Source: Rhodobacteraceae bacterium Araon29
Lineage (GTDB): Bacteria; Pseudomonadota; Alphaproteobacteria; Rhodobacterales; Rhodobacteraceae
DNA: 64,000 bases
Direction of reading: 5' to 3'
NCBI GenBank assembly: GCA_039640505.1
Contig: CP046865.1
Span: 186,001-250,000, forward strand
Position 1 is the stretch's first letter; each line of letters starts with the position of its first letter. The position numbers were made by a program, and so were the translations under genes. Of the stretch, positions 43,176 through 52,033 are shown piece by piece. The notes below the pieces were generated by a model. That model had not been told where the DNA came from. It saw only the letters and a list, made by a program, of their open reading frames with translations, and searched no databases.

Positions 43176-44156
43176 ATGAAAAAATTATTGACGAGCGCGG
43201 TTGCGCTTATGGTGGCAACCGCCGCCCACGCAGCAGATGAAGTCAAGCTGCAATTGCAATGGGTCACACAGGCCCAATTTGCAGGCTACTATGTGGCTTT
43301 GGACAAGGGATATTACGACGCAGAAGATCTTGATGTGACAATCCTGCCGGGCGGCCCGGACATTGCGCCGCCGCAAGTTCTTGCAGGTGGCGGCGCTGAT
43401 GCGATGCTGAACTGGATGCCTTCGGCACTGGCCGCGCGCGAAAGAGGTCTTCCTGTGGTGAATATTGCACAGCCCTTTAAAACATCTGGCCTGATGCTTA
43501 CCTGCTGGAAAGATACCGGCATCACCAGCCCTGCTGACTTTAAAGGCAAAACCATCGGGGTTTGGTTCTTTGGCAATGAATATCCGTTCCTAAGCTGGAT
43601 GAGCCAAGAAGGTATCTCGACCGATGGCGGAGCGGATGGTGTGACAGTTCTGCGCCAAGGCTTTAACGTTGATCCACTGTTGCAGCGGCAGGCTGATTGT
43701 ATCTCGACTATGACTTATAACGAATATGGTCAGGTTCTGGATGCAGGCGTTTCAGAAGACGAATTGGTCACATTCAAATATGAAAACCAAGGCGTCGCAA
43801 CGTTGGAAGACGGCATGTATGTTCTGGAGGACAATTTGAAGGACCCGGCCTTTGCTGATAAAATGGTGCGGTTCGTAAGAGCGTCGATGAAGGGCTGGAA
43901 GTATGCAGAAGCCAACCCTGGCGAAGCTGCGGAAATTGTGCTTGATAATGACGAAACTGGTGCCCAGAGCAAAGCGCATCAGGTTCGTATGATGGGCGAA
44001 ATTGCCAAACTAACTGCGGGCTCTAACGGTAGTCTAGACCCTGCCGATTATGAGCGTACGGTTGCAACGCTTATGGCTGGTGGTTCTGACCCTGTCATTA
44101 CAAAAATGCCCGAAGGCGCATGGACCCACGCGATTACAGATGCGGCTTTGAAATAA
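43176..44156 (+). CDS. ABC transporter substrate-binding protein (NMT1/THI5-like)
   Basis: 326 residues with signal peptide (MKKLLTSAVALMVATAAHA), then an NMT1/THI5-like type II fold: VKLQLQWVTQAQFAGYYVALDKGYYDAEDLDV, LAGGGADAMLNWMPSALAARE, FKGKTIGVWFFGNEYPFLSW. This family binds pyrimidine-like rings such as hydroxymethylpyrimidine, which supports a pyrimidine substrate here. GGAGG precedes the ATG and a strong terminator follows, closing the operon. Confidence 0.92.
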   Translation: MKKLLTSAVALMVATAAHAADEVKLQLQWVTQAQFAGYYVALDKGYYDAEDLDVTILPGGPDIAPPQVLAGGGADAMLNWMPSALAARERGLPVVNIAQPFKTSGLMLTCWKDTGITSPADFKGKTIGVWFFGNEYPFLSWMSQEGISTDGGADGVTVLRQGFNVDPLLQRQADCISTMTYNEYGQVLDAGVSEDELVTFKYENQGVATLEDGMYVLEDNLKDPAFADKMVRFVRASMKGWKYAEANPGEAAEIVLDNDETGAQSKAHQVRMMGEIAKLTAGSNGSLDPADYERTVATLMAGGSDPVITKMPEGAWTHAITDAALK

Positions 44157-44188
44157 ACCGCGCTGTTTAATCCGCCCACGAAAGAATG

Positions 44189-44222
44189 CAAAACCCGCGC
44201 ACCAGTGCGGGTTTTGTTTTTT
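44189..44222 (+). terminator. Rho-independent terminator of the pyrimidine locus
   Basis: CAAAACCCGC (44189-44198) pairs perfectly with GCGGGTTTTG (44207-44216), followed by six Ts. It stands between the binding-protein gene and the convergent MFS gene and may serve both strands, since the minus strand carries AAAACCCGC with a GTTTTGC run. Confidence 0.85.
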
Positions 44223-44236
44223 ACAAGACAGCGCAC

Positions 44237-45397
44237 TTAATCTGCGAGCTTGCGGTTGAAAAAGAAGCCCATGATTGGAAATAGAATAAGCACCGCAAAC
44301 CCCACCCTAAGATTGGAAGCTTGCGCCAGCATTCCGAAAATTGGCGGGATTGCGATCAGCACAAATTGCTGCATTAGGGACATAGCAGCCACCCGGTCCG
44401 CTGCATTCGCCCCACCCCAGCGCGCTGCGGTTGAAAATGCAACTGGATAGCTCACGCTTATACCGAGCCCGATAAAAACCAGACCAGCAAAAGCCAGTCC
44501 CGGGGATGGGGCGACAACTAGAAAAACGATGCCAACGCATGTGGAAATTAGTAAAACGGTCGTGACTTTGATCACACCCCACTGCGTAATCCAAATATCA
44601 GCCCGAAGTCGGGCAAAAGCGATAGCAAATATCATCACCGGCAACGCGAGCGAAGCATAAGTGTCTGACGCCGCAAAAATTTCCCGAAAATATATTATGG
44701 CCCAGCCTTTAATAAGCCATTCAAGAACCACGCCGTAGCTTAAATACCCGAAAAGGATAAAGGTTGACCTGTCTGGGATCGCCCAGGTTTGCTTTTTGGA
44801 AGTGCCACCTCTGGGGGGCGCTGCGTCAAGTCTAACTTGGATTAAAACCAAGCAAACACCTGTCACAATGACAATTCCGACAAAATGCAAAAAAACGGAG
44901 ATTTCAAGCGCAATAATGCCTGTTGCCAAACCTGTCGAAACAAGCAAAGCAACAGCCCAAATTCCATGACAGAAGTTCATGATCCGAACCCCGTCGCGGG
45001 CCTCAATACGATCGGCTTCGATATTGATCGCAATATTGGTGTAATTGCCGGCAATACCGGCAAAAAACAGGGCCGCACCCAATCCAATTCCCGAGGGCAT
45101 CAAGACTGCGATTGCCTGCGCCACGGCGCAAAATAGAAAGAAAACATGAAAAGTGGCTTTAATTCCGAGCTTTCGAATGACACGGTCAGTAAACGGTGTG
45201 CTGACCAAAAACCCAAGTGTTGCCGCAATCAGAACTAGGGAAAATGCAAATTCGCCAAGTTCCAGATCGCGTTGCACTTCTGGCAGTCTTGATATCAGCG
45301 ATCCGACTTGAATTGCCTGGAGAGCAAAGGCGAGTGAAATCATATTTTTGGGGGTGAAAATCACATCCCGCAAGCTCTTATCAGAGGTTTCTTTCAC
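44237..45397 (-). CDS. Major facilitator superfamily transporter
   Basis: 386 residues with about 12 membrane helices. Helix 2-3 loop TPFTDRVIRKLGIKATF is the MFS signature; FCHGIWAVALLVSTGLATG and AFSTAARWGGANAADRVAAMSLMQQFV resemble the YbjJ/fucose-permease-like group. Its start lies inside the 3' end of the Gfo/Idh gene (17-bp overlap), so it belongs to the leftward sugar operon. Probably moves a sugar or sugar derivative; direction unknown. Confidence 0.9.
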   Translation of the reverse strand: MKETSDKSLRDVIFTPKNMISLAFALQAIQVGSLISRLPEVQRDLELGEFAFSLVLIAATLGFLVSTPFTDRVIRKLGIKATFHVFFLFCAVAQAIAVLMPSGIGLGAALFFAGIAGNYTNIAINIEADRIEARDGVRIMNFCHGIWAVALLVSTGLATGIIALEISVFLHFVGIVIVTGVCLVLIQVRLDAAPPRGGTSKKQTWAIPDRSTFILFGYLSYGVVLEWLIKGWAIIYFREIFAASDTYASLALPVMIFAIAFARLRADIWITQWGVIKVTTVLLISTCVGIVFLVVAPSPGLAFAGLVFIGLGISVSYPVAFSTAARWGGANAADRVAAMSLMQQFVLIAIPPIFGMLAQASNLRVGFAVLILFPIMGFFFNRKLAD

Positions 45398-46508
45398 ACC
45401 AAGTACCGTTGTTCTTTGAGGACGCGATACAGGCCTCGATGAACCACATCCCGTCCAGCCCGTCCATTATATTTGGCAGATGGTGAGCCGATGCTCCATT
45501 GACCAAAACATCTGCCACATCGCTGTATAGGGTTGCAAATGCCTCTAGGTATCCTTCTGGGTGCCCGGCAGGGATGCGTGTGGCTGCCGTGGCCGCTTCG
45601 CTAAGCGCGCCGCTGCCGCGCGTTAGTCTTTGACGCAATCCGCCAAGTGGGGTGAACCATAGAATATTGGGATTTTCCTGTTCCCATTCCAATCCACCTT
45701 TGTCCCCGTAAATGCGAAGCCGCAAGGCATTTTCATTACCAACAGCAACCTGTGATACCCAAAGCTGTCCTTTTGCACCGCCTTTGAAGCGCAGCCAGAT
45801 ATGGGCATTATCATCCACCGCGCGGCCGGGAACAAAACTGGTTAAGTCGGCTGCCAATTCTTGGGCTTTAAGACCGGTGATGTATTGAACCAAATTATAG
45901 GCATGGGTTCCGATATCACCGATTGCGCCACCACCGCCCGTTGCCTTTGGATCGGTGCGCCAGCTGGCTTGTTTTTGTCCGGCTGTTTCCAGTGGCTCTG
46001 CAAGCCAGTCTTGTGCGTATTCAGCTTGAACAACCCGAATATTTCCAAGTTTGCCGTTTGAAATCATATCGCGAGCCTCGCGAATAAGCGGGTATCCAGT
46101 GTAATTATGGGTCAGGAAAAACTGCGCAGAGCTTTGCTGCAAACTTTGTTTGATGCGCAGACCCTCAGCATGGGAAACGCTCAACGGCTTGTCACAAATG
46201 ACATGAATTCCGGCCTCTAAAAATGCAACGGCAGCGTCCGCGTGAAGATGGTTTGGTGTTACAATAGAAACCGCCTCAATGCCATCAGGCCGTGCAGCCT
46301 CGGCTTTGGCCATATCAGCAAAACTATTGTAACTTCGCGACGGATCTATCCCCAACTCTGCTGCAGAAGCGGCTGCGCGGTCCGGATCAGAAGAAAGCGC
46401 ACCTGCGACGAGCTGATATCGGTCATCAATGCGTGCTGCGATACGGTGGACGGCCCCGATGAAAGCGCCTTGGCCACCGCCAACCATTCCCAGTTTTATC
46501 CGTTTCAT
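45381..46508 (-). CDS. Gfo/Idh/MocA-family oxidoreductase
   Basis: 375 residues. Rossmann start KLGMVGGGQGAFIGAVHRIAARI, the EKP-type catalytic motif as HVICDKPLSVSHAEGLRI near residue 100, and the C-terminal substrate domain (GTHAYNLVQYITGL with the conserved His). NAD(P)-dependent oxidation or reduction of a sugar or inositol. Its start overlaps the stop of the isomerase-like gene by 4 bp. Together with that gene it looks like an epimerising or inositol-type catabolic pair. Confidence 0.93.
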   Translation of the reverse strand: MKRIKLGMVGGGQGAFIGAVHRIAARIDDRYQLVAGALSSDPDRAAASAAELGIDPSRSYNSFADMAKAEAARPDGIEAVSIVTPNHLHADAAVAFLEAGIHVICDKPLSVSHAEGLRIKQSLQQSSAQFFLTHNYTGYPLIREARDMISNGKLGNIRVVQAEYAQDWLAEPLETAGQKQASWRTDPKATGGGGAIGDIGTHAYNLVQYITGLKAQELAADLTSFVPGRAVDDNAHIWLRFKGGAKGQLWVSQVAVGNENALRLRIYGDKGGLEWEQENPNILWFTPLGGLRQRLTRGSGALSEAATAATRIPAGHPEGYLEAFATLYSDVADVLVNGASAHHLPNIMDGLDGMWFIEACIASSKNNGTWCERNL

Positions 46509-47566
46509 TTGGACAGCCCCAACATCGCTGAAATGGTATCGGGGTCGCGCGCGCCACCAGCAAAATCATCAAAGGCTGACTTTGGACTTTCGATTAGGTG
46601 GCTGGCAATAAAAGGCGCACCTTCCGCTGCACCTTGTTCGGCGGATTTGATGCAGCATTCCCACTCTAAAACTGCCCAGCTGTCATAGCCATACTGCGTC
46701 AGCTTCGAGAAGATTGCGGCAAAATCAACTTGACCATCGCCAAGGCTGCGGAAACGCCCCGCCCGATTTACCCAAGATTGATAGCCTGAATACACACCTT
46801 GTCGCCCATCTGGATTAAATTCGGCATCTTTGACATGAAATGCGTTGATGCGATCATGGTAAAGATCAATAAATGCGAGATAATCCATTTGCTGAAGCAA
46901 AAAGTGGCTCGGATCATAATTGATCAAAGCGCAATCATGGTTTTGGGTCGCATCAACGAACATCTCGTAAGTTGCACCGTCAAAAACATCCTCTCCGGGA
47001 TGAATTTCATACCCAATCGTCACGCCATTGTCGCGGTATTCATTTAAGATTGGCACCCAACGTCTGCCCAATTCTGCAAAGGCTTCCTCAATCAGACCAT
47101 CAGGTCTTTGCGGCCACGGATAAAGATAGGGAAATGCCAATGAGCCGGTGAAGGAAACCGATGTTGTGAGCCCCAGCCGATTTGATACCACCGCGGCTTT
47201 TTTCACTTGATCCACTGCCCACGCCTGACGCTTTTGAGGATTGTTCTTGCAGTGGTCAGGGGCAAAAGCATCAAAGACGAGATCATAGGCGGGGTTCACC
47301 GCGACCAACTGGCCTTGCAAATGGGTGGAAAGATCAGTGATTTCCACACCAGCATCTGCACAAATCCCTTTGACCTCATCACAATATATTTCACTTTCAG
47401 CTGCCAGGTCGAGATTAAAAAGGCGGCCATCAAAAGTGGGAATTTGAACGCCTTTATACCCTAAGGAAGCTGCCCATTTTGTAATCGCTTCCAAAGAGTT
47501 AAAGGGAGCCTCATCGCCAGCAAACTGGGCAAGAAAAATCGCAGGGCCTTTGATTTGTGGTGTCAT
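46505..47566 (-). CDS. Sugar phosphate isomerase/epimerase-like TIM-barrel protein
   Basis: 353 residues of the AP endonuclease 2-like TIM barrel: FNSLEAITKWAASLGYKGVQIPTFDG at the first strand, GYEIHPGEDVFDGATYEMFVDA with a metal Glu and His, INYDPSHFLLQQMDYLAF with Asp and His, HVKDAEFNPDGRQG, and the final SWAVLEWECCI with Glu. All metal ligands of the IolE/xylose isomerase-like group are present. First enzyme gene after the LacI regulator; it has a partner gene of the same superfamily at 54016. Confidence 0.92.
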   Translation of the reverse strand: MTPQIKGPAIFLAQFAGDEAPFNSLEAITKWAASLGYKGVQIPTFDGRLFNLDLAAESEIYCDEVKGICADAGVEITDLSTHLQGQLVAVNPAYDLVFDAFAPDHCKNNPQKRQAWAVDQVKKAAVVSNRLGLTTSVSFTGSLAFPYLYPWPQRPDGLIEEAFAELGRRWVPILNEYRDNGVTIGYEIHPGEDVFDGATYEMFVDATQNHDCALINYDPSHFLLQQMDYLAFIDLYHDRINAFHVKDAEFNPDGRQGVYSGYQSWVNRAGRFRSLGDGQVDFAAIFSKLTQYGYDSWAVLEWECCIKSAEQGAAEGAPFIASHLIESPKSAFDDFAGGARDPDTISAMLGLSK

Positions 47567-47593
47567 AATTTAATCCTTAGTTTGGTAAGTCGG

Positions 47594-48673
47594 CTAGGTT
47601 ATTGCCGTATTTATCTCGGTGGTATCTTCTGGTGTAACCAACATTTGCAAAGGGGGCTCTTCGGGGTGATCAATCGCTCTCAGCGCCGCTCGTGCCAGAA
47701 AACTACCCGCTTTAGTGACATCCTCTGTGATGGTTAAAATCTCAGGCCGAATCTGCCGGAAAAATGGCGCGACTTCTTTGGTGCAAAGGTCAATATCTTT
47801 ACCTAATTGGCGCCCTAAAGCGCTTATGGCATTGATAGCCCCAACAGCAGATACGGTTGTAGACGTGATAATACCATCGGTACCGGGGTTACGTTTAAGA
47901 TACTCAATGAGCTGGTCGTTTAACCTTTTTGACGTTCCATTTTGCGTAGGCTCCTCAAAATAATCCGAGAATAAGTCGGTTTCCTTTGTGGCTGACTGCA
48001 TGCCTGTAATCATATTCTGCGAATAGTTTTGCGATAAAGGCGGTGAAATTAAGAGCAAAGATTTTCTACCCCGTTTCGCAAGCAGATCAGTGGCATGGCG
48101 CGCGAATTCAAAGTTATCAAAATCAAAATAGGGATGCTGCTCTGACCACATAGTCCGTCCATGGGTCGCAAAGGGAAAATTACGTTCAAGCAAATATTTT
48201 ACCCGCGGATCTTCTGGCTGAATTTGGTTGATTATTATTGCGTCGGCTGATTCGGTTTCCACGATGTATTTTACCGGTTTAATCGGGTCCTCATCAGGAA
48301 AAAATGGTGTCACAATCAAATGATAAGGTGAATTGCGTAAAGCGCCTGCAATGGATGCAATAATCCTAGACGAGTAGTTCAAGCCATCAATTTCGGTGGG
48401 TAAAACCAAAGAAATCACGTTGGTTTTGCCAGTGCGCAATCGCACGCCTGCGCGATTTGGAACATAGCCGATTTCATCTGCGACCTGACGTACGCGGTCG
48501 CGGGTGCTTTGTCCAATATCGCTTGCACCGCTGAGGGCTCGCGATACCGTTGGTACCGCAAGACCACATATTTCAGCGATGCTTTTTAGTGTCGGGCGAC
48601 CACCTTTGAAGGCTAGTTTTTCATCTATACCGATGATTTTAGGTGGCCCAACACCTGATTTGGATTTCGACAC
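47594..48673 (-). CDS. LacI-family transcriptional regulator of the sugar/glycoside locus
   Basis: 359 residues. After about 24 extra N-terminal residues comes the helix-turn-helix LKSIAEICGLAVPTVSRALSG, the hinge GYVPNRAGVRLRTGKTN and the effector domain (ISLVLPTEIDGLNYSSRIIAS, ADAIIINQIQPEDPRV, TDGIITSTTVSAVGAINA). It is the first gene of the leftward operon and is divergent from the binding-protein gene across a 118-bp region that holds a 35-bp inverted repeat. Probable repressor of both operons, induced by the imported saccharide. Confidence 0.93.
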   Translation of the reverse strand: MSKSKSGVGPPKIIGIDEKLAFKGGRPTLKSIAEICGLAVPTVSRALSGASDIGQSTRDRVRQVADEIGYVPNRAGVRLRTGKTNVISLVLPTEIDGLNYSSRIIASIAGALRNSPYHLIVTPFFPDEDPIKPVKYIVETESADAIIINQIQPEDPRVKYLLERNFPFATHGRTMWSEQHPYFDFDNFEFARHATDLLAKRGRKSLLLISPPLSQNYSQNMITGMQSATKETDLFSDYFEEPTQNGTSKRLNDQLIEYLKRNPGTDGIITSTTVSAVGAINAISALGRQLGKDIDLCTKEVAPFFRQIRPEILTITEDVTKAGSFLARAALRAIDHPEEPPLQMLVTPEDTTEINTAIT

Positions 48674-48737
48674 AAGCGCACTTTCAAAAATTATTTATTT
48701 GATACAGGTCTTTGCATTTTTTACTTGTTGAATCAAT

Positions 48738-48772
48738 CTAAATCGTTATAGGTTGCCTCTATAACGATTTAG
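48738..48772. promoter_or_regulatory. 35-bp inverted repeat, probable LacI operator
   Basis: CTAAATCGTTATAG (48738-48751) and CTATAACGATTTAG (48759-48772) are perfect 14-bp arms with a 7-bp spacer. It sits 19 bp upstream of the binding-protein gene and 64 bp from lacI. The right arm contains TATAAC, a good -10 element, so binding would occlude the promoter. Confidence 0.75.
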
Positions 48773-48791
48773 TTTATGGGAGGACTAACTA

Positions 48792-50024
48792 ATGAAATTT
48801 CTAAAAAGCAGCATGCTGTCAGCAGCTGCAGTTATCGTAGCAAGCCAAGCCAGCGCAGTTGATCTTGAGGTGACACACTGGTGGACATCCGGCGGTGAAG
48901 CCGCAGCTGTTTCTGAGTTTGCCAAAGCGTTTGACGCGACAGAGCACACATGGATTGATGGTGCGATCGCCGGATCCGGTGGTACAGCGCGTCCAATTAT
49001 TATTTCGCGTATCCTTGGCGGTGACCCAATGCACGCAACACAGTTGAACCACGGCCGTCAGGCTGAGGAACTGGTTGAAGCAGGCCTTATGCTTGACCTT
49101 TCGGACATCGCTGCTGAAGGTGGCTGGGCTGACGTTGTAAACCCAAGCCGTCTTTTGGACAGCTGCACATTGGACGGCAAAGTCTACTGTGTGCCCGTTA
49201 ACATTCACTCGCCGCAGTGGCTGTGGCTTAGCCACGATGCCTTTGCTAAGGCCGGTTTGGACGTACCAAGCGATTGGTTTGAGTTCGTAGCCGCTGCTCC
49301 TGCACTTCGTGAAGCTGGTGTCGTCCCGCTCGCGATGGGTCAGCAGGCTTGGCAGACAGACCTTGCATTCGGCGCGATCCAGGTTGCAGTTGGAGGCACA
49401 GATCTTTACCTAGACGTATTGACAAACAAGAACGCAGATGCTGCTGCAAGCGCAGACATGACGAAAGTTTTCGAAGCTTATGCTGATGCGCGTCTTCTTT
49501 CCGTAGGGTCTAACGTAAACGACTGGAACCAGGCGACAAACCTCGTCATCACAGGTCAGGCCGGCGGTCAGATTCACGGTGACTGGGCGCAGGGTGAATT
49601 CCAGGTTGCTAACCAAGTTGCTGGCGAAGACTACACCTGTCTTCCTGGTTTGGGTGTAAACGAGATTATCGCCACTGGTGGTGACGCGTTCTACTTCCCT
49701 AAGCAAGACGATCCAGCGATCGAAGCCGCACAAAAAGAGCTTGCTCAGTTGATGATCAGCAAGGAAGTTCAGGTTGCGTTTAACCTTAAGAAAGGCTCTT
49801 TGCCGATCCGTGGTGACGTTGATCTGTCTGCAGCAAACGACTGCATGAAGAAAGGTCTTGCGATCCTCGCAGCTGGCAACGTTTTGCCAGACGGTGTGAA
49901 TGCGTTCTCAGCCGACACTGCTGGCCAGATGGCTGACCTTATGGTCGAATTCTGGAACGACACTTCAATCACTGTTGCAGATGCTCAGGCACGCTATGTC
50001 GAGATCATCGCGACAGCTGACTAA
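48792..50024 (+). CDS. Carbohydrate ABC transporter substrate-binding protein (CUT1)
   Basis: 410 residues with a signal peptide (MKFLKSSMLSAAAVIVASQ, cleavage after ASA). Mature part is a family 1 solute-binding fold: VDLEVTHWWTSGGEAAAVSEFAKAF, GTARPIIISRILGGDPMHATQL, GGQIHGDWAQGEFQVA. The opening HWWTSGGE is typical of the glucose/mannose-type GtsA group. GGGAGGA lies before the ATG. First gene of the rightward sugar operon. Substrate probably a saccharide released from or related to the glycosides handled by the GH43 and GH4 enzymes downstream. Confidence 0.93.
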   Translation: MKFLKSSMLSAAAVIVASQASAVDLEVTHWWTSGGEAAAVSEFAKAFDATEHTWIDGAIAGSGGTARPIIISRILGGDPMHATQLNHGRQAEELVEAGLMLDLSDIAAEGGWADVVNPSRLLDSCTLDGKVYCVPVNIHSPQWLWLSHDAFAKAGLDVPSDWFEFVAAAPALREAGVVPLAMGQQAWQTDLAFGAIQVAVGGTDLYLDVLTNKNADAAASADMTKVFEAYADARLLSVGSNVNDWNQATNLVITGQAGGQIHGDWAQGEFQVANQVAGEDYTCLPGLGVNEIIATGGDAFYFPKQDDPAIEAAQKELAQLMISKEVQVAFNLKKGSLPIRGDVDLSAANDCMKKGLAILAAGNVLPDGVNAFSADTAGQMADLMVEFWNDTSITVADAQARYVEIIATAD

Positions 50025-50035
50025 GTAAATTCTTC

Positions 50036-50073
50036 CTGCTGGGCCTACGGCACAAGTGTCGAGGGCCCAGCAG
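50036..50073 (+). terminator. Intercistronic hairpin after the binding-protein gene
   Basis: CTGCTGGGCC (50036-50045) pairs perfectly with GGCCCAGCAG (50064-50073), followed by AATTTT. The permease gene starts 73 bp later. As in the first sugar operon, it probably lets the binding protein be made in excess over the membrane parts. Confidence 0.7.
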
Positions 50074-50145
50074 AATTTTCCCGATACTCGGCAATTCCAA
50101 GTACCCCGTAGATTGGGGGTATTTTGACTTACCCGGTAGACAGCG

Positions 50146-51081
50146 ATGGGAGACACTATGGCCTTAATTGATGCCGGACGAACGGGTTCGGGGGCTAAGC
50201 GCCCCACCCGTTTGTTCAAGAACATGACAGCCAAGATTGCAGCGCTACCAATGATCGCGACTGCGTTAGTTGTTTTTGTTGGCTGTACACTTTGGACGAT
50301 TTATCATTCTTTCACACGGTCACGGCTTTTGCCGGCCCCGGAAAAATGGGTCGGACTTAAAAATTATGACCGCCTTTGGGGCGAAAATCGCTGGTTAATT
50401 TCAATTGAGAATCTGGCAATTTATGGTGCGTGTTCTTTAGTTCTATCTTTGGTCATCGGATTTGTCCTTGCAGCTCTTCTTGACCGTAAGATCCGGTTTG
50501 AAAACACAATACGGACCATCATCCTTTATCCTTTCGCACTTTCATTTGTCGTTACCGGATTGGTTTGGCAATGGTTATTGAACCCAAGCCTTGGTCTGCA
50601 AAATGTCGTGCGTGAATGGGGGTGGACAACGTTCACTTTCGATCCGCTCAACAATGCCGAGATTGTTATCTTTGGTATCTTGATTGCGGGTGTATGGCAG
50701 GGTTCAGGTTTTGTTATGGTTTTGATGCTCGCCGGAATGCGGGGCATTGATGAGGACGTTTGGAAAGCCAGCCGCGTCGAAGGAATTCCAGCGTGGAAAA
50801 CCTATCTCTTTATCGTCATACCAATGATGCGACCTGTCTTTGTGACGGCCTTGGTGATCATTTCAGCTGGCATTATCAAAGTCTATGATTTGGTCGTCGC
50901 CCAAACCAGCGGCGGCCCTGGCATCGCTTCGCAGGTTCCGGCGATGTATGTGATCGACAAGATGTTCTTGTCACAAAACCTAGGACTTGGTTTTGCGGCT
51001 TCAACGATGATGCTTCTGAGTGTACTCGTGGTTCTTATCCCGTGGGCCTATCTCGAATTTGGTGGTAATAAAAATGACTGA
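50146..51081 (+). CDS. Carbohydrate ABC transporter permease 1 (CUT1)
   Basis: 311 residues, six membrane helices with the MalF-type order. The EAA loop is DEDVWKASRVEGIPAWKTYLFIVIPMMRP near residue 215 and the ending VVLIPWAYLEFGGNKND. There is a cytoplasmic N-terminus of about 30 residues before helix 1 (KIAALPMIATALVVFVGCTLW). Start is at or close to 50146 where TGGGAGACACT precedes the ATG. Overlaps the next gene by 8 bp. Confidence 0.93.
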   Translation: MGDTMALIDAGRTGSGAKRPTRLFKNMTAKIAALPMIATALVVFVGCTLWTIYHSFTRSRLLPAPEKWVGLKNYDRLWGENRWLISIENLAIYGACSLVLSLVIGFVLAALLDRKIRFENTIRTIILYPFALSFVVTGLVWQWLLNPSLGLQNVVREWGWTTFTFDPLNNAEIVIFGILIAGVWQGSGFVMVLMLAGMRGIDEDVWKASRVEGIPAWKTYLFIVIPMMRPVFVTALVIISAGIIKVYDLVVAQTSGGPGIASQVPAMYVIDKMFLSQNLGLGFAASTMMLLSVLVVLIPWAYLEFGGNKND

Positions 51082-52033
51082 TGTTTCTGCAAGCACCCTC
51101 AAAGGCCCATCGGGTCCAAAACCCAAAAGAGTTTTCTCTTCGACCAACATCATGATCTATGGCACGCTTCTGGTTGTCTGTTTGTACTACCTTCTGCCGC
51201 TCTATGTAATGATCGTGACATCACTAAAAGGCATGCCCGAAATTCGGATGGGCAACATCTTTAGCCCGCCTGTTGATGTTACCTATGAGCCATGGGTTAA
51301 GGCTTGGGCAGAAGCGTGCACCGGCATTAACTGCGATGGGCTAAGCCGCGGGTTTTGGAATTCTGTTTGGATCCTTGTACCCTCCGTCATTCTTTCCATC
51401 GCAATTGCTTCGGTAAATGGCTACGCGCTTGCGAATTGGAAATTCAAAGGATCAGAGGTGTTTTTTACCATTCTGATTTTTGGGGCCTTCATCCCCTATC
51501 AGGTCATGATCTATCCCATAGTGATCTTGTTGCGTGAAAGCGGCGATGGAATTACCAACATAATTCGTCTGTTTGATAGTGATGCAAGCAACTTCCGCCT
51601 TATGGGATCTGTCTGGGGTTTGGTGATCGTTCACACCATTTTTGGCATGCCAATCCTAACGCTGCTGTTTCGGAACTATTTTACCTCCGTTCCTGAGGAG
51701 CTTTTCAAGGCGGCCCGTGTTGATGGCGCAGGGTTCTGGGGCATTTACTTTCAGATCATGCTGCCTATGTCTCTGCCAATTTTCGTGGTTGCCATGATTT
51801 TGCAGGTTACAGGGATCTGGAATGATTTCTTGTTTGGCGTGATCTATACCAAACCAGATACCTATCCGATGACAGTGCAGCTCAATAACATCGTAAACTC
51901 TGTCCAAGGTGTGAAGGAATACAATGTGAACATGGCGGCGACCCTTTTGACCGGTCTTGTTCCTCTTGTGATTTACTTCGCTTCTGGAAAACTCTTCGTC
52001 CGCGGCATCGCTGCCGGTGCTGTGAAAGGCTAA
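51074..52033 (+). CDS. Carbohydrate ABC transporter permease 2 (CUT1)
   Basis: 319 residues from the ATG at 51074, which overlaps the previous stop by 8 bp; an open frame further upstream lies wholly inside the neighbour. Six helices, MalG type: TNIMIYGTLLVVCLYYLLPLYVMIVTSLK at the N-terminus and the EAA loop PEELFKAARVDGAGFWGIYFQIMLPMSLP near residue 210. Partners the preceding permease. Confidence 0.93.
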   Translation: MTDVSASTLKGPSGPKPKRVFSSTNIMIYGTLLVVCLYYLLPLYVMIVTSLKGMPEIRMGNIFSPPVDVTYEPWVKAWAEACTGINCDGLSRGFWNSVWILVPSVILSIAIASVNGYALANWKFKGSEVFFTILIFGAFIPYQVMIYPIVILLRESGDGITNIIRLFDSDASNFRLMGSVWGLVIVHTIFGMPILTLLFRNYFTSVPEELFKAARVDGAGFWGIYFQIMLPMSLPIFVVAMILQVTGIWNDFLFGVIYTKPDTYPMTVQLNNIVNSVQGVKEYNVNMAATLLTGLVPLVIYFASGKLFVRGIAAGAVKG

